Shown: positions 16,122 through 24,366 of the stretch, piece after piece
Position numbering within the stretch: the stretch's first letter is position 1
How the letters are laid out: each line of letters opens with the position of its first letter
DNA from: Nitrososphaerota archaeon
Lineage (GTDB): Archaea; Thermoproteota; Nitrososphaeria; Nitrososphaerales; Nitrosopumilaceae
NCBI GenBank assembly: GCA_021323705.1
Contig: JAJPKL010000020.1
Location: forward strand, 1-64,000
Direction of reading: 5' to 3'
Length of the DNA stretch: 64,000 nucleotides
Notes under the pieces: model-generated
The model's database searches: none
Told to the model about the DNA's origin: nothing
Seen by the model: the letters and a program-made list of their open reading frames with translations, nothing else
Position numbers and translations under genes: made by a program

Positions 16122-16790
16122 ATGTTGTCAAAGAATAAAAAAATTCCAAAGGTCGGAATAGGAGGGCCAGTAGGCTCCGGCAAGAGCCGTTTGATCGAAA
16201 GAGTAGTCCCAGTCTTGATAGAAAAAGGTTACAGATGTTGTATAATATCAAATGATGTCATATCAAAGGAGGACGCCGAGCGCATGCAACGAGTATTAGC
16301 TACAGAGCTTAAAGTCATGCCCGAAAACATGATTATAGGTATAGCCACTGGTGGCTGCCCACATACTGCCATACGTGAAGATCCCACAATTAATCTTGCA
16401 GTCATTGATGAAATAGAAAAGAAGGACCCTACTCTAGACTTGATAATTATCGAAAGTGGTGGCGATAACGTTATGACCACCTTTAGCCCCTCCCTTGCAG
16501 ATTATTTCATTTACATAATAGATGTAGCAGGCGGCGACAAATATCCCAGAAAAGGAGGATTGGGAATAGAAAGCAGTGATCTGCTTGTAATCAACAAGAT
16601 TGATTTGGCGCCACATGTTGGTGCAGATCTTGCTGTTATGGAAAGGGATGCAAAAAAAATCAGAAAAGAAAAACCCTTTGTATTTGTCAACTGCCAAACT
16701 GGTGAGGGCATAAACCTAGTTGCTGAAAACATAATCAGATCCATCCTCTTTGACAAAGAACCCATTGTAAAAAAGGATAGAATTGTATGA
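16122..16790 (+). CDS. ureG: Urease accessory GTPase UreG
   Basis: GTPase that carries nickel to the urease activation complex. P-loop GPVGSGKS at residues 15-22, the nickel-binding Cys79-Pro-His81 motif in TGGCPHTAIRED, ESGGDN as a switch-type metal motif, and NKIDLAP as the guanine-specificity motif. The 222-residue length is standard. Its stop overlaps the ureD start by 4 bases, so UreG and UreD are translationally coupled, consistent with the UreG2F2D2 complex. Confidence 0.97.
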   Translation: MLSKNKKIPKVGIGGPVGSGKSRLIERVVPVLIEKGYRCCIISNDVISKEDAERMQRVLATELKVMPENMIIGIATGGCPHTAIREDPTINLAVIDEIEKKDPTLDLIIIESGGDNVMTTFSPSLADYFIYIIDVAGGDKYPRKGGLGIESSDLLVINKIDLAPHVGADLAVMERDAKKIRKEKPFVFVNCQTGEGINLVAENIIRSILFDKEPIVKKDRIV

Positions 16791-17668
16791 GTTCTCACAT
16801 TCCAGACATTTTCAAAAATTTCACAAACAACAAAGTCAAGATGCCGGGCCAGACCGGTACAATAAAGATAGAGTTGCAATCAGATGAAAACTCAAAGACG
16901 TATATCAAATCATTGATGTCAAAGGCGCCATTTTTGATTCAAAAAGCCATATACCCAGACTCGGACAATCCTCATTTTGCACACGTTTACATGATGTCAT
17001 CTTCCGGAGGCATTCTACAGGGCGATGAACAGAAAATCAATATCGTGATGGGAGAAAATTCCACTGCAAGAATCACGAATCAATCTGCCACTAAAATTTA
17101 CAAGATGGAGGAGGGTCATGCTTCTCAATACATCAGCATACATTGTCAAAAGGGAAGTTATCTCGAATTCATCCCGCACCAGATAATCCCATTTAAGGCA
17201 TCAAGATTTTATCAAGAGGTAAGTCTTGAGGTTGACGAAAATGCTGTATTGATTTATTCAGAAATTATATCAGCTGGTCGTATAGCCTCTGGAGAAAAGT
17301 ATGATTTTGATCTCTGTTTTTTCCGTACGTCTGCTCATAGAAACGGCCAACTATTGTTTACAGATGTAATGAATCTAGATCGAAGAGGCAAACCAAATCT
17401 TGAATCAGTGTTTGATGGAAAGGGAGTATTTTCAACAGTTTACATTATTGGAAGCTCAATTGCAGCGGATAAGATTGCAGAAGAGATAGCGCAGGTAACA
17501 AAAAATTCATCCCTGTTAGCAGGTTGCTCATCTCTACCTCATAATGCTGGAATGATTGTCAGGATGCTATCAAATTCAGTTTCTGATATTATTTCCCTTA
17601 CAGAATTAATAGCTGGTATTCTAAAAGATAATGCCAAAGTTGAAACCATGATTCAAAATCACCCATGA
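16787..17668 (+). CDS. ureD: Urease accessory protein UreD (UreH)
   Basis: Scaffold that binds apo-urease and, with UreF and UreG, forms the activation complex. Family features are the strand-rich fold with SSGGILQGDEQKINI, ITNQSATKIYKM and the LEFIPHQIIPFKASRFYQ segment. The 293-residue length is normal. Last gene of ureEFGD; the next gene (chaperonin) starts 88 bases on with its own TATA box. Confidence 0.92.
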   Translation: MSSHIPDIFKNFTNNKVKMPGQTGTIKIELQSDENSKTYIKSLMSKAPFLIQKAIYPDSDNPHFAHVYMMSSSGGILQGDEQKINIVMGENSTARITNQSATKIYKMEEGHASQYISIHCQKGSYLEFIPHQIIPFKASRFYQEVSLEVDENAVLIYSEIISAGRIASGEKYDFDLCFFRTSAHRNGQLLFTDVMNLDRRGKPNLESVFDGKGVFSTVYIIGSSIAADKIAEEIAQVTKNSSLLAGCSSLPHNAGMIVRMLSNSVSDIISLTELIAGILKDNAKVETMIQNHP

Positions 17669-17725
17669 ATCTAATCTAACATAAGTTCCCTATCTAAAAA
17701 TTCTTGTAAATTATACGATCAGAAG

Positions 17726-17733
17726 TTTTATAA
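17726..17733 (+). promoter_or_regulatory. TATA box of the His-tailed chaperonin gene
   Basis: TTTTATAA is centred 26 bases before the ATG at 17756, a leaderless geometry, so this gene is transcribed independently of ureEFGD. Confidence 0.5.
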
Positions 17734-17755
17734 TTACTAATTATATTATATTTAC

Positions 17756-19453
17756 ATGGATTCTAACGGCAATTTACTTGGTGAGGGAACTGAATTTTCC
17801 TCAGGTGAGGAAACTCGTAGATACAACTTGCTTGCTGGAAAATTAATTGCTGATCTTATCAAAACTTCATTTGGACCCCACGGATTTGAAAAAATGTACA
17901 TTGATCTTCTAGGCGAGGTAACTTTGAGCAAGAACGGCTCCACCATCTTGCGAAAACTTGACGTTGAACATCCAGCAGCCAAGATTATGATAGACGCTTC
18001 AAACTCTGTTGACAATGAGGTCGGAGACGGAACTATATCGGTAGTTGTTTTAGCAGGCTCTCTTCTTGAAAAAGCAGAAAAAATGCTGGATTTAGGTATC
18101 TCTCCTTCAACAATTGAAACAGGATACAAGAAGGCCGCCGAAATGTCATTAGACATTCTAAAATCAATGGCAAAACCATCAAGCTATAAGAATAAAGAAG
18201 TAATGGTCAAACTGGCTGAAACATGCCTGAGTTCAAAGGCTATTTCCATACTATGTGAGAGCAAGTCAATAGCAGAGTTAGTTACAGAGGCCTTCTATAC
18301 AATTGCAGATTTTGTAGAAAGAAAAGTCGAAACAGATGATGTAAAGATAGAGGAAAAACCAGGTAATACATCTGATATTCAACTAGTAAAAGGCGTGGTA
18401 ATTGACAAGACAATTGATAATTCTGCAATGCCTAGAAGAATTGAAAATGCGAAAATTCTCTTAATTAACGAAGAACTTGACAATAAAAGAACAAAGGCTG
18501 ATGCAGAAATCACAATCAATTCACCAGAAGAGATGCAAGAATACATTACAAGAGAGAATAAAGACGTAAAGGAAAAAACTCAGAAGATAATTAATTCAGG
18601 AGCAAATGTAGTGATATCCCAAAAAGGAATCAGCCTTTTAGCTCAACATTACCTTGCAAGGTCAAATATAATATCAGTTCGTAGAGTGAAGGAAAATGAC
18701 CTTCACTGGTTAGAGAAAGCCACAGGCGGAATTATAACAAACGAATTTGACAACATCACCAAAGAACATCTGGGTTTTGCAGGTAAGGTTTATGAAAAAT
18801 TTGTGGGAGATGATAAGATGGTGTTTGTAGAGGAATGCAAAAACCCAAAATCGGTGACCATCCTATTGCGAGCAAATTCCAAGCGATTACTAGATGAATA
18901 CCATCGTACGGTACTTGATGCTCTGGCAGTTCTAAAAGACCTTTTCATCAACTCCTCAATAGTAGCGGGTGGAGGTTCAACTGAAGCAATTATTGCAAAT
19001 GAGCTAAGAAAAAGATCATTGTCTTTAGAAGATAAACAACAGGTAACAATTACAAGTTTTGCTGAAGCTCTTGAGGAAATTCCATTAACAATAGCAAGAA
19101 ATTCCGGAATGAATGTAATTGATACGCTTGTACAAATAAGAAACAAAAATGCTGAGCATAACAATGGCAAAGTTCACTCATGGTATGGTGTAGATACAAT
19201 TGAAAGAAAGGTAAAGGAAATGTACTCACAAAAAATAATCGAGCCTCTCATAGTTAAGGAACAGATAATCAAAACAGCATCAGAAGCTGCATCATTGCTT
19301 TTACGTGTAGATGAGGTCATCATGAGACAACCTGCAATGTACACACATACTCATGGAGATGGTACTACACATTCGCACGCAAGAGGAAACAAGCCCCATG
19401 ATCACTTTGACAAGCTTGGTAAGATGCAGAGACCAGCACACCATTACTATTGA
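17756..19453 (+). CDS. Divergent group II chaperonin (thermosome-like) with His-rich C-terminus
   Basis: A 565-residue thermosome/CCT homologue. LIKTSFGPHGFEKMYID near residue 40, NEVGDGTISVVVLAGSLL near residue 90, and LDALAVLKD followed by VAGGGSTEAI near residue 400 mark it as group II. Two motifs are altered: the usual TNDGATIL is SKNGSTIL (Asp to Asn at a position implicated in ATP hydrolysis) and the usual GDGTTT is GDGTIS; the catalytic Asp of the LDAL motif is kept. The tail is not the usual GGM end but 8 His in the last 38 residues, e.g. MYTHTHGDGTTHSHARG. Position next to ureD suggests a nickel- or urease-related role; that is inference. Confidence 0.88.
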   Translation: MDSNGNLLGEGTEFSSGEETRRYNLLAGKLIADLIKTSFGPHGFEKMYIDLLGEVTLSKNGSTILRKLDVEHPAAKIMIDASNSVDNEVGDGTISVVVLAGSLLEKAEKMLDLGISPSTIETGYKKAAEMSLDILKSMAKPSSYKNKEVMVKLAETCLSSKAISILCESKSIAELVTEAFYTIADFVERKVETDDVKIEEKPGNTSDIQLVKGVVIDKTIDNSAMPRRIENAKILLINEELDNKRTKADAEITINSPEEMQEYITRENKDVKEKTQKIINSGANVVISQKGISLLAQHYLARSNIISVRRVKENDLHWLEKATGGIITNEFDNITKEHLGFAGKVYEKFVGDDKMVFVEECKNPKSVTILLRANSKRLLDEYHRTVLDALAVLKDLFINSSIVAGGGSTEAIIANELRKRSLSLEDKQQVTITSFAEALEEIPLTIARNSGMNVIDTLVQIRNKNAEHNNGKVHSWYGVDTIERKVKEMYSQKIIEPLIVKEQIIKTASEAASLLLRVDEVIMRQPAMYTHTHGDGTTHSHARGNKPHDHFDKLGKMQRPAHHYY

Positions 19454-19465
19454 ATTACTGTTAAC

Positions 19466-19473
19466 TTTTTTTT
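19466..19473. terminator. T-run between convergent chaperonin and DHS genes
   Basis: Eight consecutive T, 13 bases after the chaperonin stop and 11 bases before the end of the convergent deoxyhypusine synthase gene. Acts as a U-rich terminator for the plus-strand transcript. Confidence 0.4.
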
Positions 19474-19483
19474 ACTAAAACTT

Positions 19484-20425
19484 TCAGCCATTTACTCTAG
19501 AAAGAAGCGCAGAATACAGAAAGGGTAAGATGGTTGTTATTTCTGCATGTATTGTGGTTTGTTTTGCATTCTGTGTGACTTTTCCCCATGATATTGCCTC
19601 TCTTACAAGTGCCCCGCTCAAACTTCCATCAAATTCTTGTGCAGTGGTGATATAGACGGCGTAATCTAGGCCATCTCGATACTGATTCCACCATAGGGTA
19701 TGGTGCTTGGATATGCCGCCGCCCAACATGAGAGCCCCTGATTTTTTTGCTTTGAAAATAAGTGAAGACAAAAGATCACTGTCTGCTGCTACATTTAGTT
19801 TGAAATCGCGATGTTTCTGAGTAAACATCCAAATCTGGCTCCCAACTCCACCGTCCATTATTCCAGGAACAATCACTGGAATGTTATTTTTGGCTGCCCA
19901 ATACAAGAAGGATCCCTCCCCCAGATTCTCGCCAATCATTCTTGTGATGTCTGCAGTGGACATTTCCTTCCTGCCAGATTGATAAGCCTCTTCCAAAAAT
20001 AGTTGCATTTTTTCTTCGATTATGGGGCCGTAGCTGTCCATTGGGACAAGCACATTACCTAATCGGTGGATGTTTTTCTTTAATAGCTCCGAGTCATCAA
20101 GAGTAAACGATCCTTCAAGATAATTTGAGAAATATCTTGCGATATCATGATCAAGAGCACCGCATGTAGTGATTACAACATCGAACATCTTGTTTTTTAA
20201 CATATCAGCAATTATTCCTCGAAGACCAGTTGAAGTAATTGCTGCTACAAATGAAAGAAATTTCAGACATTGCTTGTCATTTATCATTGTTGAGAGTATT
20301 TCAAAACCGTCAGAAAGATTTCTTGATTCAAAACCGCCAGATGTTGCCATTTGTCTAAATATGTCTTGAAGGTTGGTTTCGTTTTTAATTGACAAGTCTC
20401 GTACTGGCCTTTCTTTATTTTTCAT
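19484..20425 (-). CDS. dys: Deoxyhypusine synthase
   Basis: Transfers an aminobutyl group from a polyamine to a lysine of aIF5A. The archaeal core is intact: GALDHDIARYF and the C-terminal GGGISKHHTLWWNQ, DYAVYITTAQEFDGSLSGA and SWGKV with the catalytic lysine at Lys282. The 313-residue length is typical. In some archaea the donor is thought to be agmatine, with later removal of the guanidino group by an agmatinase-like enzyme. Divergent from arginine decarboxylase across a 125-base promoter containing a GTA-N3-TAC dyad. Confidence 0.92.
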   Translation of the reverse strand: MKNKERPVRDLSIKNETNLQDIFRQMATSGGFESRNLSDGFEILSTMINDKQCLKFLSFVAAITSTGLRGIIADMLKNKMFDVVITTCGALDHDIARYFSNYLEGSFTLDDSELLKKNIHRLGNVLVPMDSYGPIIEEKMQLFLEEAYQSGRKEMSTADITRMIGENLGEGSFLYWAAKNNIPVIVPGIMDGGVGSQIWMFTQKHRDFKLNVAADSDLLSSLIFKAKKSGALMLGGGISKHHTLWWNQYRDGLDYAVYITTAQEFDGSLSGALVREAISWGKVTQNAKQTTIHAEITTILPFLYSALLSRVNG

Positions 20426-20491
20426 CCTGTAGTAATTTGATTAGTGGTATAAATTTCTTGTATCATAGGTACAACTATCAAAAATCAAAAC

Positions 20492-20500
20492 GTAATCTAC
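20492..20500. promoter_or_regulatory. GTA-N3-TAC dyad between dys and pdaD
   Basis: GTAATCTAC, within the perfect 11-bp CGTAATCTACG. It is about 24 bp upstream of the pdaD TATA (TTTTTAAATAAT, near 20516-20526) and 67 bases from the divergent dys start. Confidence 0.5.
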
Positions 20501-20550
20501 GCATTCAAGACCAATTTTTAAATAATAACTGAAGGAGAAAATGATGTACC

Positions 20551-21102
20551 ATGCTTGATTTAGTACCAAAAAAATTATTTCTTACTAAAGGCAAAGGGGT
20601 CCACCAAGATCAACTGACAAGTTTTGAATATGCCCTGAGGGATGCAGGCATACCAAATACAAATCTAGTCCTTATCTCAAGTATATTTCCCCCAGGAGCA
20701 AAAATAATTCCTCGCCAGGAAGGATTGAAGCTGATACGTCCTGGTAGCGTCCAGTTTGTAATCTATGCAAGGCAACAGTCAAACGAGCCACATCGATTAA
20801 TGGCAGCATCAGTAGGATTGGCAGAGCCAGTTGACAGAAAAAAGTGGGGTTACCTATCGGAGTATCATTCTTTTGGAGAGACAGAAAAGGAAGCTGGTGA
20901 TTATGCTGAAGATATTGCAGCACAAATGTTAGCATCGTCTCTTGGAATACCATTTGATGTAGACAAAAACTGGGATGAGAAAAGGCAACAATGGAAAGTG
21001 TCTGGACAGATATACAAGACTAGAAACATCACCCAGAGTGCAGTTGGAGATTCTAGAGGTAGATGGACTACTGTTTTTGCAGCCGCTGTTTTAATTCTTT
21101 AA
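20551..21102 (+). CDS. pdaD: Pyruvoyl-dependent arginine decarboxylase
   Basis: Makes agmatine from arginine. The proenzyme self-cleaves between two serines to create the pyruvoyl group: LISSIFPPGA, cleavage between Ser43 and Ser44. Other family segments are RPGSVQFVIYA, AASVGLAEP and SEYHSFGETEKEAGDYAE. The 183-residue length is standard; the enzyme is a trimer of alpha-beta pairs in the cytosol. It is flanked by two DHS-family genes. Its start is preceded by GAAGGAG, an SD-like sequence, 16-22 bases upstream and a TATA about 30 bases upstream. Confidence 0.95.
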   Translation: MLDLVPKKLFLTKGKGVHQDQLTSFEYALRDAGIPNTNLVLISSIFPPGAKIIPRQEGLKLIRPGSVQFVIYARQQSNEPHRLMAASVGLAEPVDRKKWGYLSEYHSFGETEKEAGDYAEDIAAQMLASSLGIPFDVDKNWDEKRQQWKVSGQIYKTRNITQSAVGDSRGRWTTVFAAAVLIL

Positions 21103-21140
21103 AAATAGTCTCTTTCTCAAGTATGAAATAATATTTTGCG

Positions 21141-22217
21141 TTATCTTTGAGATAGTTTCTTTTTATTAAAATAAATTTCAGAAAGTTCTTTGTAGTACTG
21201 ACCTAATTTTTTGTAGATGCGTTTTGGTTTTCTTGGATTTTCAGTACTCAAAGCATACAAGCACAAAACTGGAAATGCTATAGTAGCATCAGTATAAACA
21301 ACGATGACATCTTCATGAGAATCCTTTACCTTTCCCCAACTCTTGCCTTCCTGAAGGGTAGCCCCAGACAGACCGCCAGTATCTGGCCTGGCGTCGGTAA
21401 TCTGGATGATATAATTTTGTCCTCCATGACCCATCCCTAAGATTTGGTCAAGCATGGGTCCTGTTTGCTGTGCAGTGTTTTTAGGTACGCCACCGCCTAT
21501 CTCTACAATTCCTGCTTTCTTTGAATTGTATAAGATCGCCGCCTGTTCAATAATTTCACGTACAAAATCAAGTGAAAATTGCTGGTTTGCAAGCCTTAAC
21601 GGAGCCAGATCTAATGCTAATGACGAGTCTTTTAGTGTAGATATGTAAAGAGGTACATCATAATCATAGGCAGAAACTACAAAACTTCTTTCCGGATGTT
21701 TAGAATGCTCTTTGGAGTATTTGCCCATCCAATTGGCAAATTCAGCCGTTGTAAAGGGTTTCCCCATAAGGTTATTTTCAAACATTTTTTGTACAATTTT
21801 GTCTTGTTTTTTCAATGTCTCCTCACCCTTGATGTAAACATCCCTTATTCTGACAATGTCTTTTTGATAAAGAATCATATCATCTACTTCGAAATGTCCT
21901 TGTTTTACAGGCAGGTTCCAAGCAAAATGATCCTCATGATACAAATTAGAACCAGTAGATATTATCCAATCAACAAACCCATTTTCAATAAGGGCCTTGA
22001 ACAGCCCTCCAAAACCGACGGGCGTCATTGCGCCTGCTATAGTAAGACAAATAGTTGCATTGTCATCGATCATTTTACAAAATAATTTTGCAGCCTCCCC
22101 AAGTTGCCTTGCATTATATCCAGATCTTGCATAGATCTCCACAAGATCGTCGATCTTCATATCTGGGTTAACTTCGATATGCGGTATGTTTTTTCCATGG
22201 AAGTGATGAAAATCCAT
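21141..22217 (-). CDS. Deoxyhypusine synthase-like protein (second paralogue)
   Basis: A 358-residue DHS-family protein distinct from the canonical copy at 19.5 kb. It has the NAD-binding pattern (AGAMTPVGFGG, WIISTGSNLYHEDHFAW) and keeps the SWGK lysine (Lys296), but the GGGISKHH site reads GGGVPKNT and the middle contains an inserted VIKGEETLKKQD-like stretch. This resembles the DHS-like family thought to form homospermidine or another polyamine product rather than hypusine. Exact product unknown. It ends 38 bases downstream of pdaD, facing it, so three polyamine-related genes sit together. Confidence 0.85.
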   Translation of the reverse strand: MDFHHFHGKNIPHIEVNPDMKIDDLVEIYARSGYNARQLGEAAKLFCKMIDDNATICLTIAGAMTPVGFGGLFKALIENGFVDWIISTGSNLYHEDHFAWNLPVKQGHFEVDDMILYQKDIVRIRDVYIKGEETLKKQDKIVQKMFENNLMGKPFTTAEFANWMGKYSKEHSKHPERSFVVSAYDYDVPLYISTLKDSSLALDLAPLRLANQQFSLDFVREIIEQAAILYNSKKAGIVEIGGGVPKNTAQQTGPMLDQILGMGHGGQNYIIQITDARPDTGGLSGATLQEGKSWGKVKDSHEDVIVVYTDATIAFPVLCLYALSTENPRKPKRIYKKLGQYYKELSEIYFNKKKLSQR

Positions 22218-22363
22218 TATTCCGTAATCATACCTATTGCTACTAGATAATTTTTTCTAAATATGATTAATCACATGATGAAAATCCGTAAATGTAACCA
22301 TAATATTGATTTGTATCCAAAATTATTTTTGCACTTTACGCATATTGTATTAAAGGAAGTTTT

Positions 22364-22372
22364 GTAGATTAC
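22364..22372. promoter_or_regulatory. GTA-N3-TAC dyad before the nickel permease
   Basis: GTAGATTAC (then GT). It is about 26 bp upstream of a TATA-like TTTTTATACAAATA near 22388-22401, which would place the start about 65 bases ahead of the permease ATG. Confidence 0.45.
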
Positions 22373-22484
22373 GTTTTTTCAAGGCATATTTTTATACAAA
22401 TAGCAGACATTTTTCTTGTGCAGTTATCATTACTTAAACCAATTATCATAATATTCACATACTCTTCATGCGGGGATATTTATC

Positions 22485-23309
22485 ATGATTGATGCTTTTT
22501 GGACCTTCATCTTATTGTCAATACCTACCATGCTGGTCCTAGGAATACGCCATGGGCTGGACGTTGATCACATCACTGCAATTGATAATCTAGTAAGGTT
22601 GCATAACGCTTCAAAGAAATCAAGACTGGTAGGAGCAGGATTCAGCTTAGGCCATATAATATCAGTTCTGGCCGAAATGGTTTTCATAATTTATGTAGTT
22701 GGCAGCATCACAAGTACGGGAAATCTCCAGTTCTGGGGAGGTATAGTAGGCGCAGCTGCGTTAGGAGTGATAGGTGGAATCAATATCTATGCTACGAAGA
22801 GGTGGGGTAGGAGCGGTTCTGCAATACTTGCTACAAAGATCTTACATAGAACTGGCATGCTGGGCCCTGTAGGATCTTCACTTGTTACTGGTCTGGTCTT
22901 TGGTTTGGGTTTTGACACAGCAACACAAATTTCTGCAATCACTCTATCTGCTGTGGCCTCGGCTACAACCGGAATCCAGACAGCACTAGTTCTGTCAGGA
23001 TTCTTTGCACTGGGTATGATTCCTGTAGATGTGTTGGATAGCATCCTGCTTCGCTCAGCATTTTCCAAGATATTTAATGCAAAAGGGTTCAGATACATGG
23101 GATATGCTTTGAGTGGAGCAGCAGTATCCATTGCATCTCTAGAGTCTTATGGTACTGTCACTAGTGCAAACTTATTGCCAGAATGGGCAGGACCAGTTCT
23201 AGCCGTAAGCATAGTATCAGCATCGTTTGGATATGCCTTTGTGACCAGAAATAAGAGATCACCTCATGATCACTGTATAAAAAAAGAAGCTGAAGAGAAT
23301 AGTTTCTAA
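22485..23309 (+). CDS. NiCoT-family nickel/cobalt permease
   Basis: High-affinity nickel importer of 274 residues with about 7-8 hydrophobic spans. The NiCoT signature RHGLDVDHI is at residues 22-30, followed by AIDN, and LGFDTATQI marks the second conserved region. Nickel is needed by the urease of this window, and NiCoT genes often lie near urease, so nickel is the likely substrate; cobalt cannot be excluded. The His at the C-terminus (PHDHC) could bind the metal. Monocistronic. Confidence 0.93.
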   Translation: MIDAFWTFILLSIPTMLVLGIRHGLDVDHITAIDNLVRLHNASKKSRLVGAGFSLGHIISVLAEMVFIIYVVGSITSTGNLQFWGGIVGAAALGVIGGINIYATKRWGRSGSAILATKILHRTGMLGPVGSSLVTGLVFGLGFDTATQISAITLSAVASATTGIQTALVLSGFFALGMIPVDVLDSILLRSAFSKIFNAKGFRYMGYALSGAAVSIASLESYGTVTSANLLPEWAGPVLAVSIVSASFGYAFVTRNKRSPHDHCIKKEAEENSF

Positions 23310-23324
23310 AGCAAGTTTGGAATT

Positions 23325-23603
23325 CTAATTCCAGATTAATCTTCGTGCAAACATGGAAAACGAAAGAAATCCACTAATGAAAGGTATAATGAGTAGCCAC
23401 TCAACGCTTGCATTTCTCAAGTTGTTACATTTTGACTGCTCATCAGAGAATACCATTTTTTCACATTGAAGCTTATCAAAATAATTGCCAAACCCACCAA
23501 CCATTGCATCATCTAGCAATATGCCAAGCAGTACACCGCTACCTATTATGATGGAAATAACGAGTTTCCTATTAGTAATAACATAATAAGTAACTGTTTT
23601 CAT
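23325..23603 (-). CDS. Hypothetical two-span membrane protein
   Basis: A 92-residue protein with two hydrophobic helices (about residues 11-31 and 68-88) and a polar, Cys-containing loop between them (two cysteines, CEK and CNN). No family recognised. It is convergent with the nickel permease gene, separated by 15 bases; no functional link can be stated. Confidence 0.6.
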   Translation of the reverse strand: MKTVTYYVITNRKLVISIIIGSGVLLGILLDDAMVGGFGNYFDKLQCEKMVFSDEQSKCNNLRNASVEWLLIIPFISGFLSFSMFARRLIWN

Positions 23604-23693
23604 GGATCTTCACTTGTTTTTCATGTAATAAAAACCGAAGAAAGATTTTCGGCTTTGATAATGACCTTCATTTTTACCAAAGATGGCGACAAG

Positions 23694-23852
23694 TTACCTT
23701 TTAGGCTGTCTTTTTGCCATTTCTAATTGGGTTGTATGAAGGTCTATTTCGTCAAGCCTTTGTTTGATCTTTGAGCTATATTTCTTCATGGCAGCCCACG
23801 TAAGAAGTCCACAGGAACCAAAAATTGCTACTATGGCTAAAGTTTCTATCAT
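23694..23852 (-). CDS. Small membrane-anchored coiled-coil protein
   Basis: A 52-residue reading frame, ATG at 23852 to TAA at 23694. One N-terminal hydrophobic span (about residues 4-20, LAIVAIFGSCGLLTWAA) is followed by a basic, helical tail (KKYSSKIKQRLDEIDLHTTQ). The small size and strong amphipathic pattern support a real gene; no family recognised. Upstream the region to 24027 is AT-rich. Confidence 0.5.
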   Translation of the reverse strand: MIETLAIVAIFGSCGLLTWAAMKKYSSKIKQRLDEIDLHTTQLEMAKRQPKR

Positions 23853-24026
23853 ATTCAAGTTCGAATCAGTATATTTGAAATATAAGATGGTATACTGTTA
23901 TAGGATTAATTTTTTGACAGAGATTATAGAAAAATTATATCAAATTTTATCTATGAAAAAATAATTTCTCATAATGTAATTGATAGATATCATATTTTGT
24001 CAACTGCTTAAATCTGGCAAGTATTA

Positions 24027-24035
24027 GTAAATTAC
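24027..24035. promoter_or_regulatory. GTA-N3-TAC dyad, orphan copy
   Basis: GTAAATTAC in a non-coding stretch, 175 bases upstream of the small membrane protein gene (minus strand) and not positioned at the usual distance from a TATA box. Confidence 0.3.
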
Positions 24036-24098
24036 GTATACTAAATCAAACGGCTTTAGAAAAAATTGAATTAGCTGTTCTTTTTACAAAAGAAACAT

Positions 24099-24290
24099 CT
24101 AGTCGAATTTTACTTCTTCTTGCTGTCCTGATGCATTGCAGTGAGCGCATTTCTCTGAAGGGGTCTTGTAGTATACCATATGGCAGTTTTTGCAGGCTCT
24201 CAGATCACTTAGTCTAACCATTAGATCTAAGCCGTGACTATGGTAGAAAAATCTTATTTTAACTGGACCCATGCTCAGAGTTTCAAACAT
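24099..24290 (-). CDS. Zinc-ribbon protein
   Basis: A 63-residue protein ending in a C-terminal zinc ribbon: CKNCHMVYYKTPSEKCAHC gives two CxxC knuckles 12 residues apart. The N-terminal 30 residues (MGPVKIRFFYHSHGL) look like beta strands. The ATG at 24290 is chosen; a TTG at 24299 also fits a TATA at about 24322-24330. Function unknown; zinc-ribbon proteins often bind RNA, DNA or ribosomes. Confidence 0.65.
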   Translation of the reverse strand: MFETLSMGPVKIRFFYHSHGLDLMVRLSDLRACKNCHMVYYKTPSEKCAHCNASGQQEEVKFD

Positions 24291-24366
24291 TAGGTACAAT
24301 CTATCATCTTTCAGACCTAATATATGAACAAGTGACTTAATTTATCTGCAAGAAAATAAAATAAGA

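Noticed and set aside
22218-22484. C/D-box-like ATGATGA in the gap before the nickel permease
   Set aside because: No matching CTGA D box at proper distance, so no support for a small nucleolar-type RNA.
23764-23964. Plus-strand 66-codon frame near the small membrane gene
   Set aside because: The minus-strand frame in the same place has a membrane span and basic helix; the plus frame is a mixed shadow with no start context.
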